Source: AWTP1-13 sp036280295 (lineage in GTDB: Bacteria > Pseudomonadota > Alphaproteobacteria > Rhizobiales > Hyphomicrobiaceae). Taken from it: 17,790 bases of DNA. Below are positions 8,130-17,790 of the stretch, one piece after another. The position numbers were made by a program, and so were the translations under genes. The DNA lies in the NCBI GenBank assembly GCA_036280295.1, contig DASURA010000247.1:1-17790 (forward strand). The letters run 5' to 3'. Below the pieces are notes generated by a model. The model was not told where the DNA came from. It did no database searches and saw only the letters and a list, made by a program, of their open reading frames with translations. Numbering within the stretch: position 1 is the stretch's first letter; every line of letters begins with the position of its first letter.

Positions 8130-9155
8130 CTACGCCTGCCGTTTCGCCCAGCGCCGCGCGATCTCCGCGGCGATGGTCTCGGCCGAGTTGAGCGGAGCGT
8201 AGCTCCACGGCTCCAGCCGCTCCACCCGCTCCGGCAGCGGCCGTGTCGCGCCGTGCCTGCGGAGCGCGTCGTGGAACCGGCTGAACTTGGGCGAGCCCCC
8301 TTCCGGCTCGAAGGTGTAGACCGGCTTGCCCGTCGCGCAGGCCTCTCCCACCATGTTCACGGAGTCCGCCGGCGCAACGAGCAGATCGGCATGGGTGAGG
8401 AAGCTGGGATAGGGGTTCTCGCCAGCTCCCTCCCAGAACAGGCGTGGCAGGCCGTCGGTGGCGTCTCGCACGTATGTCGTGATCTCCGCCGGCGTGCGCC
8501 GCGACGGCGTGATCATCAGGCCCGCGCCCAATGCCGCCAGCGACCGCAGCCCCGAGACCAGGTGCGCCAGCGTTGCGGGCGTATAGCGATAGTCGCCGTT
8601 GGGGCCGCCCAGCATCACGGCCACGCGCGGCGCCGGCAGGGCAGCAATCTGCGCCGGCATGTTGCGCCTCAGCTCGGCGATGCGCCGCGGCGTGAAGCTG
8701 TGCGGCGCAGTCAGCGTGGTGATGACATTGGCCCCGCGCAGGGTGTCGTGCTCGGGCACCCAGAACAGGTCTGCAGCCCCGGTCCCCACCTTCGGGTCCT
8801 GCAGAATGACCGTAAAGGTCTGGCGACCGGAAAGCCGCTTGAGCCGGCGGATGTAGGGCGTCGTCAATCGGCCGACGGCGATCGCAAAATCCGGCCACGG
8901 CGGATGAAACTGGCTCGCCGGCGTGCCGAAGCGCTCGGCCGGGGTGACAGGCCCCCACGGCGAGAGCAGCTTCCACAGGCCCGCAGGGTCGACCCGCTTG
9001 ACCTGGTAATCAAGGCCGAGCGCATCGAATACGCCGTGGCTCTGCACATCGTTGCCGGCCTTGCCGTCGCTGACGATCCAGCCGCTGCGCCCCCGCACTG
9101 TCTCCACGCCGGGCCCAACCTCGGCCATGTCCGCCGCAGCCATGTCCTGATCCAT
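8130..9155 (-). CDS. ELM1-family protein (DUF1022)
   Basis: The 341-residue product matches the family named after plant ELM1 (mitochondrial fission factor), which is common in alphaproteobacteria. Visible family segments are GWIVSDGKAGNDVQSHGV near the N-terminus, FAIAVGRLTTPYIRRLKRLSG, VILQDPKVG, the HSFTPRRI segment, VAVMLGGPNGDYRY in the middle, and a C-terminal LLVAPADSVNMVGEACATGK followed by PVYTFEPEGGSPKF. The layout of Gly-rich loops and the late DSxNMxxEA segment resembles a GT-B glycosyltransferase-like fold, but no biochemical role is established for bacterial members. No signal peptide is seen. The start is uncertain: ATG 9155 is used here, a GTG at 9176 would add seven residues, and neither has a good ribosome site. 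It is divergent from the Lrp-type regulator, whose start is only 90 bp away. Confidence 0.88.
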   Translation of the reverse strand: MDQDMAAADMAEVGPGVETVRGRSGWIVSDGKAGNDVQSHGVFDALGLDYQVKRVDPAGLWKLLSPWGPVTPAERFGTPASQFHPPWPDFAIAVGRLTTPYIRRLKRLSGRQTFTVILQDPKVGTGAADLFWVPEHDTLRGANVITTLTAPHSFTPRRIAELRRNMPAQIAALPAPRVAVMLGGPNGDYRYTPATLAHLVSGLRSLAALGAGLMITPSRRTPAEITTYVRDATDGLPRLFWEGAGENPYPSFLTHADLLVAPADSVNMVGEACATGKPVYTFEPEGGSPKFSRFHDALRRHGATRPLPERVERLEPWSYAPLNSAETIAAEIARRWAKRQA

Positions 9156-9245
9156 CCGAGAAATATTGTTGCTCACGGCACTGCTATGCGCCAGACTCGA
9201 TCAAAGATGCGGCGAAGCCCTCAAGCCCTGCGAGTTCATAGTCCC

Positions 9246-9767
9246 ATGCGCGCCGGCCTCGATGCTACCGATTGGCGCATCCTGAAAGAGCTGCAAGCCA
9301 ACGGACGCATTACCAACGTGGAGCTGGCGCGCAAGGTGGGCATCTCGCCGCCACCGTGCCTACGCCGAACACGTGCACTGGAGCAAGCCGGGATGATCGC
9401 CGGCTATTTCGCGCTGCTCGACGAGAAGGCGCTCGACTTCGAGCTCATCGCGTTCGCCAATGTCGGGCTTCACAGCCAGTCGGAGGCGGACCTGCGAGCC
9501 TTCGAGAACAGGGTGCTGGCCTGGCCGCTGGTGCGGGAATGCTACATGCTCTCGGGGGAGACCGACTTCCTCCTCAAGTGCGTGGCTCCCGACCTGACCA
9601 GCTTCCAGGAGTTCGTCATCAACCAGCTGACGGCCGCTCCCAACGTGGCCAGCGTGAAGACCACCCTGGTCATCCGGCGCGTCAAATTCGAGCCGGGAGT
9701 GCCGATCACCCTGGGCCAGCCCCGCAGCGCAGCCGGGGGCGCGGCCCACGCCAGACGGTCGGGATAG
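9246..9767 (+). CDS. Lrp/AsnC-family transcriptional regulator
   Basis: This 173-residue regulator has an N-terminal winged helix-turn-helix (LDATDWRILKELQANGRITN, then VELARKVGISPPPCLRRTRALEQAGMI, residues about 5-52) and a C-terminal RAM ligand-binding/oligomerisation domain (about 65-145, with GETDFLLKCVAPDLTSFQEF). The frame stays open for more than a thousand codons upstream, but that part is the antisense shadow of the genes on the other strand. Homology starts near the ATG at 9246; in-frame ATGs at 9207 and 9186 are alternatives without clear ribosome sites. The tail after residue 155 is a poorly conserved Ala/Arg/Gly extension. It is divergent from the ELM1-family gene and may control it or itself; ligand and targets are unknown, amino acids being usual for the family. 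Confidence 0.93.
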   Translation: MRAGLDATDWRILKELQANGRITNVELARKVGISPPPCLRRTRALEQAGMIAGYFALLDEKALDFELIAFANVGLHSQSEADLRAFENRVLAWPLVRECYMLSGETDFLLKCVAPDLTSFQEFVINQLTAAPNVASVKTTLVIRRVKFEPGVPITLGQPRSAAGGAAHARRSG

Positions 9768-9844
9768 CGGCGGGTGGGGTTGGAGACGATGGCCGAGGCT
9801 GTTGGCCGGGCTGCCACAGCGCGGCAAGGCATTTGCGCCGGACG

Positions 9845-9869
9845 GGAATAGGCAGACCGCAGCACCGTT
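9845..9869 (+). promoter_or_regulatory. ECF-type promoter candidate GGAAT-N16-CGTT
   Basis: GGAAT at 9845-9849 and CGTT at 9866-9869 are separated by exactly 16 bases. This differs by one base from the GGAAC-N16/17-CGTT pattern known for alphaproteobacterial EcfG-type general stress promoters. It ends 25 bases before the GTG start of the ECF sigma gene, which fits autoregulation or control by EcfG. It is a single sequence match, not proof. Confidence 0.5.
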
Positions 9870-9894
9870 GTCCAGTCATCGCGGGGAGGAGCGC

Positions 9895-10437
9895 GTGAGT
9901 GACGAGGTCCGTGACCGGATGGTGGCGGTCTTGCCGCGCCTTCGGCGGTTCGCACACGCTCTTACCGGCAATACCGAGCAGGCGGACGATCTGGTTCAGG
10001 ACGCCTGTCTCAGAGCACTGTCGCGGATTGATCTTTGGCAGCCTGGAACCCGGCTCGACTCGTGGATGTACCGGATCGCGCAGAACATCTGGCTTGATCG
10101 CATGCGAGCCAACAAGGTGCGCGGCGAGGCCGTGGACCTCGACGAGATGGAAGGCATGGCCGGCACCGACGGCCGGCTTGTCACCGAGAGCGAGCTCACC
10201 TTGCAGGCGGTCGCCGCGGCGATGGGGAAGCTGCCGCCCGAGCAGCGGGCGATGGTGGCATTGATCTGCATCGAGGGAGCCTCCTACAAGGAGGCTGCGG
10301 AAATCTCGGGCGTGCCGCTCGGGACGGTCATGAGCAGGCTGGCGCGGGCACGCCGTTCCTTGCATATAATTCTCAATCAGCCGCAGCACATCGGTGCCGC
10401 GCGCCTGCCAGCCAAGACAGGGTTCGTGAGCGAATGA
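9895..10437 (+). CDS. ECF-family RNA polymerase sigma factor
   Basis: The product is a 180-residue group 4 (extracytoplasmic function) sigma factor. Region 2 covers about residues 8-75 (LPRLRRFAHALTGNTEQADD, then LVQDACLRAL, and DSWMYRIAQNIWLDRMRANK for the -10-binding part). Region 4 covers about 108-160 (LPPEQRAMVALICIEGASYK, then EAAEISGVPLGTVMSRLARA), the -35-binding helix-turn-helix. The short region between the two is acidic, as is usual. The GTG at 9895 was chosen because GGGGAGGA ends four bases upstream and homology begins there; the longer frame from 9802 has no such support. Its stop overlaps the next gene's start as ATGA, typical of a cotranslated sigma/anti-sigma pair. A GGAAT-N16-CGTT element lies just upstream. 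Confidence 0.94.
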   Translation: MSDEVRDRMVAVLPRLRRFAHALTGNTEQADDLVQDACLRALSRIDLWQPGTRLDSWMYRIAQNIWLDRMRANKVRGEAVDLDEMEGMAGTDGRLVTESELTLQAVAAAMGKLPPEQRAMVALICIEGASYKEAAEISGVPLGTVMSRLARARRSLHIILNQPQHIGAARLPAKTGFVSE

Positions 10438-11195
10438 GCAGTGCGGGCGAGAAGACAATGGCGCTGGTCGACGGCCAGCTGCCCACTGCCGAGGTTCCAG
10501 GCCTCGTGCAGGAGCTGGCGCGCAACAGCGCGCTCGTCGAAGAGTTGCAGGAGTACCTGGCGACATCCAGGAGCCGGATCGGCGATGCCTACGCCGTCAT
10601 AGGCGTGGAGCCGGTGCCGCATCGGCTGATCGACACGGTGATGGAGTGGCGCGCACCGGCGACGCCGCGACCACCGAGGCGCGCTGCGCCACTGACGTGG
10701 CTGGCGCGCATCGGCGGCCGCATGCTCCATTGGCTGCGGCAAAGCTACAACGTGCCCGCGTGGTCGCTGGCAGCGTTGCCAGCGCTGGTCGCAATCGCGG
10801 CGTTTGCGTCCGCATTGTCAGTGATCTCCGTTCACGGCAGCCTGCAGCAGACCGATCTTGCCGCCGCGCTGGAGCAGACCCCGAGCGGCAAAAACGCTGC
10901 GCTCTCCACCGTACGCCCGATGTTGTCGTTCAACAGCAAGGATGCCGGGTGGTGCCGGCAGTTCGAGATGCGCCATGCCAGCCGGCAGGTGTCCCACGCC
11001 TTGGCGTGCCGCAAGGACGGCGCCAAGTGGCGTGTGGTGGCATCGACGGCACCAGGTCCGACAGGATATGTGCCCGCTGGCAGCGACCGGCGGAAGGTGA
11101 TAGACGACTTGGCGACATCAATGATGCGGGGCGAGCCGCTCTCGGCGGCAGACGAGGCGGCCGCAATCGGCGATGGCTGGCGGCAAAGGCTTTGA
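10434..11195 (+). CDS. Membrane-spanning anti-sigma factor (putative)
   Basis: The 253-residue product starts inside the sigma gene's stop (ATGA), which with its layout marks it as the likely anti-sigma factor. The N-terminal cytoplasmic part (about 1-105) includes MALVDGQLP near residues 9-17, similar to the opening of many anti-sigma domains, but the HxxxCxxC zinc motif is absent. One membrane segment lies at about 109-132 (AWSLAALPALVAIAAFASAL). The remaining 120 residues should be periplasmic and contain two cysteines, Cys174 (GWCRQFE) and Cys192 (ALACRKDG), in a pattern that recalls surface-antigen-like CRxxE...ACRxxDG repeats and could form a disulfide. By analogy it would hold the sigma factor at the membrane until an envelope signal or proteolysis releases it. 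Identification rests on position and topology more than on sequence. Confidence 0.8.
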   Translation: MSSAGEKTMALVDGQLPTAEVPGLVQELARNSALVEELQEYLATSRSRIGDAYAVIGVEPVPHRLIDTVMEWRAPATPRPPRRAAPLTWLARIGGRMLHWLRQSYNVPAWSLAALPALVAIAAFASALSVISVHGSLQQTDLAAALEQTPSGKNAALSTVRPMLSFNSKDAGWCRQFEMRHASRQVSHALACRKDGAKWRVVASTAPGPTGYVPAGSDRRKVIDDLATSMMRGEPLSAADEAAAIGDGWRQRL

Positions 11196-11545
11196 GGGGT
11201 TGGGGAGGGCAACTTGCAACCATATCTCGCGTTGCCATCTCTTTGCCGAAATATGCAGTCCAATAGAGCTGCTGCCCACGCTGGTCGATTCGAGAGACCG
11301 GCACGGTGCTAACAGGCTTCGGCCGGCCGCACCGCTGATACCCGCACCTCAGCGGCGCAGCATGGCTAGAAGGGGCGTGGCGGTACATCCGGCGCAAGCC
11401 GCGGTGTACCGCCGGGCCTTTCTCTCAGCGCTCAATCAAATCCAGCAACGGCCAATCCCGCGACGGGCGACGGCGACAGACGTACGACGACCGCATCGGC
11501 ACGTCGCGTCCTGGCAGCAAGTGGCTGCGACGGCCGTTTCTCTGC
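11196..11545. other. 350-bp gap between convergent genes, one structured element
   Basis: No convincing gene lies between the anti-sigma stop (11195, plus) and the S8 protease stop (11546, minus). A plus-strand open frame of 143 codons crosses the gap but begins inside the anti-sigma gene, ends inside the protease gene, and shows no domain. The main feature is the hairpin at 11379-11413. A 10-bp GC palindrome (11320-11329) and a small GGTC/GACC hairpin near 11283-11299 are also present. Confidence 0.55.
11379..11413 (+). terminator. Hairpin with GCAA loop, candidate terminator of the sigma/anti-sigma operon
   Basis: Perfect 9-bp arms GGCGGTACA/TGTACCGCC enclose a small internal loop (TC opposite CGG) and an inner CGGC/GCCG stem capped by GCAA, a GNRA tetraloop. 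On the plus strand it is followed by GGGCCTTTCTCTC, a weak pyrimidine-rich tail. Position and strength suit a terminator for the upstream operon, but it lies 184 bases past the anti-sigma stop, so a small structured RNA is also possible. Confidence 0.5.
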
Positions 11546-13693
11546 TCAACGGGGGATGCCCCCTCCCGTGGCAGCGCGGACTGTACCGAGCCAGGAGCCC
11601 ATAACCACCGGCTCAGGTCCGCCCGGGTCCAACACGCGGTGCACGGTGCTGGCCCATGGTTGTGGTTGAGGCTCGTTGGCGGCAACAACCGACACCGGCA
11701 ACTCGCAGGAGGCAGGCGCCTGTACAAGGCCCTCGCCGAAGGTCGCGTTGCGTCCCTTGTTTCCGAGACCCCTGACGTTTCCGCGCAACAGGGCAAGGGC
11801 ATGTCGCTTGGGGGTGAGTGCGTCGCCATCCGGGACTGCAGAGTCCAGTGCCGGAACGACGACCGCCGCGACGGCGGTCACATAGGGCGCCGCAAACGAG
11901 GTTCCCGTCTGCGGGCCTTCGCGCCGCCCCGGCACCGCAGTCCAGACATCCACGCCCGGAGCGGCGAGATCAATGTGCGCCCCCCGGTTTGCATAGCGGT
12001 AGGCCGCCAGCCTGCGGTCGACAGCCGTCACGGCAATGACCTCCTCGTACGCTGCCGGGTAGGCGGGCGGCGCCGCTGGGCCTTCGTTGCCGGCGGCAGC
12101 CACGACCACCGCGCCCGACCTCGTCAATTCGCGCACGGCATGGTGCACCAGCGGATCCTCCGGGCCGGCAAAGCTCAGATTGACTACCGCGACGCCGCTC
12201 CGCTTCAGCCAATTCAGCGCCTGCACCATGTGGGACGTGTCGGAGACCGAATCGCCGCTGGCGTCGGCGAAGAACGCGTTGGCGATAACAAAGGAGGCTT
12301 CCGGAATAAGCCCTGGCGTGCCGCTGTCAGCGCTGCCGGCCAGAAGGGAGAGAACGCCAGTGCCGTGCTGGGCCGATGCCTTGGCGCGACCCGCCGGCAG
12401 GAACTCCCGGTAGTCGTAGCGCAAGCCCGCAAATGCGGGGTGGCCCTCGTCGAAACCAGTATCGACAATGCCGACCCGGACGTTCCGGGCGCACGCGGCA
12501 AGGCTCGGCCTCCAGCCGATGAGGGCGGTGCCGAAACAGCGCTCGGAGGAACAGCCGCCGGCACCCTGTGCCGCCGGCACGGATCTGCCCGAGCTCAGCC
12601 GTCCCGCCCCGGGCCGATAGGGCGAATAGATGCGATTGAGCGTGAATCCCTCCTCGGGAAGCAGCTCGAACAGGCGCTCGCGCGCGCTGATGGCATTGAG
12701 GCCTGCCGGCGGCGTCAGGTGCGTGATCGTCATCCCGAGCTCCGGCAGCTCGGTCGTTCCGGCCACGCGGTAGTCGCTCGCGCGAACCCTGGCGAGCGCT
12801 TCGGTGGAAAGATTGACGGCCAGCACCTCATCCGGCCTGAAGCTGCCGGCCTGGGGCAGCAGCTCTCCCGCCCATCGTGCGCCAAGGCGCGCGGGCCGCC
12901 CAGCGCGCACGCCATTTGCCTTCGGTTTCTCGGCTGCCTTCCCTGTGGAGGGATCAGCCTTGGGCGGCTGACCCTGCCGCTGTGTGAGCTTCTTCAGATG
13001 CTCCCGAAACCATGCGCGCCTCTTGGTGGGCACACGAGGCGGAGAGACGGGCTGGTGCACGGTCCGTGCGGCCAGTTCCGCCCTACCACCGGGTTCACCC
13101 TCGATCCGGCCGCTCACGTGTGCGCTCCGGACCTGCGCCTTCCAGCCTCCCACGGACGTTGCCCGATCCGGCGCCTGCAGCCGCGGGGCGCCGCTGTCCG
13201 TCCCTGGCGGACGCCCCGGGCCAAAGATCTCCCGGCGCGAGGGACGCCAAGCCTTTGGAGGTATAAACGGCGGCAGAGGATGGCGCTCGATACGAGGCGC
13301 TGCCGGACGCCGATGCGGCCATGGCGCAAATGCCCGGGCATTGGGTGCAGTCGGGAACGCCGCCGCCTGCGGCAGGCGAGCAAATCCCGGTGCCGCCGGG
13401 ACCGGCAGCACCATCGGTGTGCGCAAACGGCGACTGTCGAGCGGAAACGCCCGCGAGCTCTTACGCGCATCGGCGGGGGCAATGACGACGTCGGCAATGC
13501 TGCGCCCGGCGATGTCGGGCCGGCTCACAGCACCGAGCACAACCAACGCGACGAGCCCCCTAGCGACGCGGGAATGCCACAACGCCCGCCACCACGACAA
13601 CTGGAAGCCGCGCCCTCTCGCGCCCGTACGCATCACAGCTTTGAGGCCCCGTCCACGCCACGCAACCCTGCGCCTACCGTCAACCGCAATCAT
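11546..13693 (-). CDS. Membrane-anchored subtilisin-like (S8) serine protease
   Basis: The 715-residue product is a peptidase of MEROPS family S8. The catalytic residues are Asp411 (GIVDTGFDEGHP), His443 (QHGTGV) and Ser599 (GTSFAAPYV), with oxyanion Asn536 (AAAGNEGP). A basic N-terminus and one hydrophobic segment at about 44-57 suggest an anchor or uncleaved signal, so the catalytic domain should face the periplasm or outside. Residues about 60-270 are Pro/Arg/Ala-rich and of low complexity. Residues about 275-360 (FRPDEVLAVNLS, LPELGMTITHLTPPAGLNAI) look like an inhibitory propeptide-type domain. Cys381, Cys386 and Cys401 precede the catalytic domain. ATG 13693 has no clear ribosome site, and ATG 13633 is an alternative. 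It converges on the sigma/anti-sigma operon. S8 proteases beside ECF/anti-sigma pairs are familiar to me from Rhizobiales, from memory; the substrate is unknown. Confidence 0.92.
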   Translation of the reverse strand: MIAVDGRRRVAWRGRGLKAVMRTGARGRGFQLSWWRALWHSRVARGLVALVVLGAVSRPDIAGRSIADVVIAPADARKSSRAFPLDSRRLRTPMVLPVPAAPGFARLPQAAAFPTAPNARAFAPWPHRRPAAPRIERHPLPPFIPPKAWRPSRREIFGPGRPPGTDSGAPRLQAPDRATSVGGWKAQVRSAHVSGRIEGEPGGRAELAARTVHQPVSPPRVPTKRRAWFREHLKKLTQRQGQPPKADPSTGKAAEKPKANGVRAGRPARLGARWAGELLPQAGSFRPDEVLAVNLSTEALARVRASDYRVAGTTELPELGMTITHLTPPAGLNAISARERLFELLPEEGFTLNRIYSPYRPGAGRLSSGRSVPAAQGAGGCSSERCFGTALIGWRPSLAACARNVRVGIVDTGFDEGHPAFAGLRYDYREFLPAGRAKASAQHGTGVLSLLAGSADSGTPGLIPEASFVIANAFFADASGDSVSDTSHMVQALNWLKRSGVAVVNLSFAGPEDPLVHHAVRELTRSGAVVVAAAGNEGPAAPPAYPAAYEEVIAVTAVDRRLAAYRYANRGAHIDLAAPGVDVWTAVPGRREGPQTGTSFAAPYVTAVAAVVVPALDSAVPDGDALTPKRHALALLRGNVRGLGNKGRNATFGEGLVQAPASCELPVSVVAANEPQPQPWASTVHRVLDPGGPEPVVMGSWLGTVRAATGGGIPR

Positions 13694-13879
13694 ACGTCAA
13701 AGGACGGACTCAGGGAGACGCAGACTGATGCTGTGGAAAAAGCGGACTCACCGCCGGGCAGATCGTCAAAACGGAGTTTCACCGCGCGTCAACGCCGCGA
13801 CAAAGACACGTCCGCTGGCGGCGAGGGTCTGCCCCGCCCCCACATGGAGCCAATCTTGGGAGATACCGGCGCGCCAGCG

Positions 13880-14353
13880 CTACTTGAACTCGACCTTGAG
13901 AATCTCGAAGCTGCGGGCGCTGCGCGGCGTGGTCACCTCGACGTTCTCGCCCTTGGCCTTGCCGATCAGGGCACGGGCGATCGGGGAGGCGATGGAGATC
14001 TTGCCGGCCTTGAGATCGGCCTCATCCTCGCCCACGATCTTGTACTTCACCTTCTCGCCGGAATCTTCGTCCTCCAGCGTCACTGTGGCGCCGAACTTCA
14101 CGGTGTTGCCTGACAACTTAGACGGGTCGATAATCTCGGCGCGCGCGATCTTGTCCTCAAGATCGGCCACCCGGGCCTCGTTCAGGCCCTGCGCCTCCTT
14201 GGCGGCGTGATATTCGGCGTTCTCGGACAGATCGCCGTGATCGCGCGCCTCCGCAATCTGCTGAATGATACGCGGGCGCTCCTCGACCTTAAGGCGGTGC
14301 AGCTCTGCCTCGAGCTTGCGATAACCCTCCATGGTCATCGGCACCTTTTCCAT
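13880..14353 (-). CDS. greA: Transcription elongation factor GreA
   Basis: GreA enters the secondary channel of RNA polymerase and stimulates cleavage of backtracked transcripts. The 157-residue product has the N-terminal coiled coil with the acidic tip at the expected Asp41 and Glu44 (HGDLSENAEYHAAKE) and the C-terminal FKBP-like domain with VGEDEADLKAGKISIASPIA. Family length and the MEKVPMT opening favour the ATG at 14353. A GTG at 14362 would add three residues and has GGAG at good spacing (seven bases), so the true start could be there. It lies downstream of carB on the same strand, a common alphaproteobacterial order, with a hairpin-rich 129-bp gap between them. Confidence 0.96.
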   Translation of the reverse strand: MEKVPMTMEGYRKLEAELHRLKVEERPRIIQQIAEARDHGDLSENAEYHAAKEAQGLNEARVADLEDKIARAEIIDPSKLSGNTVKFGATVTLEDEDSGEKVKYKIVGEDEADLKAGKISIASPIARALIGKAKGENVEVTTPRSARSFEILKVEFK

Positions 14354-14388
14354 GATCGTCACTCGTGTGCTCCGGGATGATTTTTTCC

Positions 14389-14414
14389 CTGACAGGGCGT
14401 GCAGATCCCGTCAG
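14389..14414 (-). promoter_or_regulatory. Hairpin in the greA leader
   Basis: The arms CTGAC/GTCAG plus GGG/CCC form an 8-bp stem with one bulged base and a 9-base loop. On the minus strand it lies just before a GGG-A6 stretch and about 36 bases ahead of the greA ATG. It could be a leader structure affecting greA expression. An overlapping smaller palindrome CCCTGACAGGG is at 14387-14397. Confidence 0.35.
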
Positions 14415-14422
14415 TGTCACTC

Positions 14423-14466
14423 AAAAACTCGGCTTTGGCCAGCCCAAAGCATGAGCTTTGGACTGG
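14423..14466 (-). terminator. carB-greA intergenic terminator with a competing hairpin
   Basis: On the minus strand after the carB stop, a 12-bp stem (14466-14455 with 14450-14439, one G-U pair, loop TCAT) is followed by a second copy of CCAAAGC and then TTTTT (14427-14423). GCTTTGG in the first stem can pair instead with the second CCAAAGC (14450-14432, 5-base loop). The two hairpins exclude each other, as in attenuators. The simple reading is an intrinsic terminator after carB. Confidence 0.6.
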
Positions 14467-14482
14467 TCCTGGCGAGAGGTGC

Positions 14483-17767
<3,285 letters not shown>

Positions 17768-17790
17768 AAGGGGGCTTCTTATTGCAGCAA

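Noticed and set aside
5694..9767. Plus-strand open frame of 1357 codons
   Set aside because: Only its last 174 codons are a gene (the Lrp regulator). The rest is antisense to the coiled-coil and ELM1 genes, is Arg/Leu/Gly-rich, and shows no domain; high GC removes stop codons.
11281..11320. tRNA-like T-arm (GGTCGATTCGAG)
   Set aside because: No acceptor, D or anticodon arms can be built around it.
11173..11604. 143-codon open frame in the sigma/S8 gap
   Set aside because: Starts inside the anti-sigma gene, ends inside the protease gene, has no ribosome site at its start and no domain.
11639..14113. Plus-strand open frames of 824 and 408 codons over the S8 protease and greA
   Set aside because: Antisense to a protease with complete catalytic residues and to greA; no recognisable protein features.

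Overview
The window reads as a GC-rich alphaproteobacterial chromosome segment, most like the Hyphomicrobiales (Rhizobiales) and their relatives. The evidence is the protein wording of IlvB, MiaA, GreA, CarB and the Lrp-type regulator, the miaA-ilvB and carB-greA adjacencies, and the very long antisense open frames that come with high GC. I cannot name a genus. I see no tRNA, rRNA, CRISPR array, transposase or integrase, so this is mostly a core-genome neighbourhood with some accessory genes inside it.

Layout. 1-3872, minus strand: a LuxR-type regulator broken by a -1 frameshift, then miaA, then ilvB, which runs off the left edge. 3873-4245: a 0.37-kb divergent intergenic region. 4246-5944, plus strand: a cytoplasmic DsbA/FrnE-like thiol oxidoreductase and a secreted alpha/beta hydrolase. 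6096-9155, minus strand: an unusual protein joining a VOC (glyoxalase-like) domain, a membrane segment and a long repetitive coiled coil, preceded upstream by an ELM1-family gene. 9246-11195, plus strand: an Lrp/AsnC regulator, then an ECF sigma factor overlapping its membrane anti-sigma partner by ATGA. 11546-17767, minus strand: a membrane-anchored subtilisin-like (S8) protease, greA, and full-length carB, which would be transcribed in the order carB, greA, S8.

How the genes fit together. IlvB (branched-chain amino acids), MiaA (tRNA A37 prenylation), CarB (carbamoyl phosphate) and GreA (transcript cleavage) are housekeeping. The sigma/anti-sigma pair, with a GGAAT-N16-CGTT promoter-like site in front of it and an S8 protease converging on it, looks like an envelope or stress signalling module lying between the carB-greA block and the Lrp/ELM1 block. 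That functional link is inference.

The less ordinary signals are: (1) the VOC-TM-coiled-coil fusion with a young 126-bp tandem duplication; (2) interlocking, mutually exclusive palindromes just upstream of it; (3) competing hairpins between carB and greA; (4) a 35-nt hairpin capped by a GCAA loop in an otherwise empty 350-bp gap; (5) the single-base lesion in the LuxR gene. None of these on its own proves a new system.
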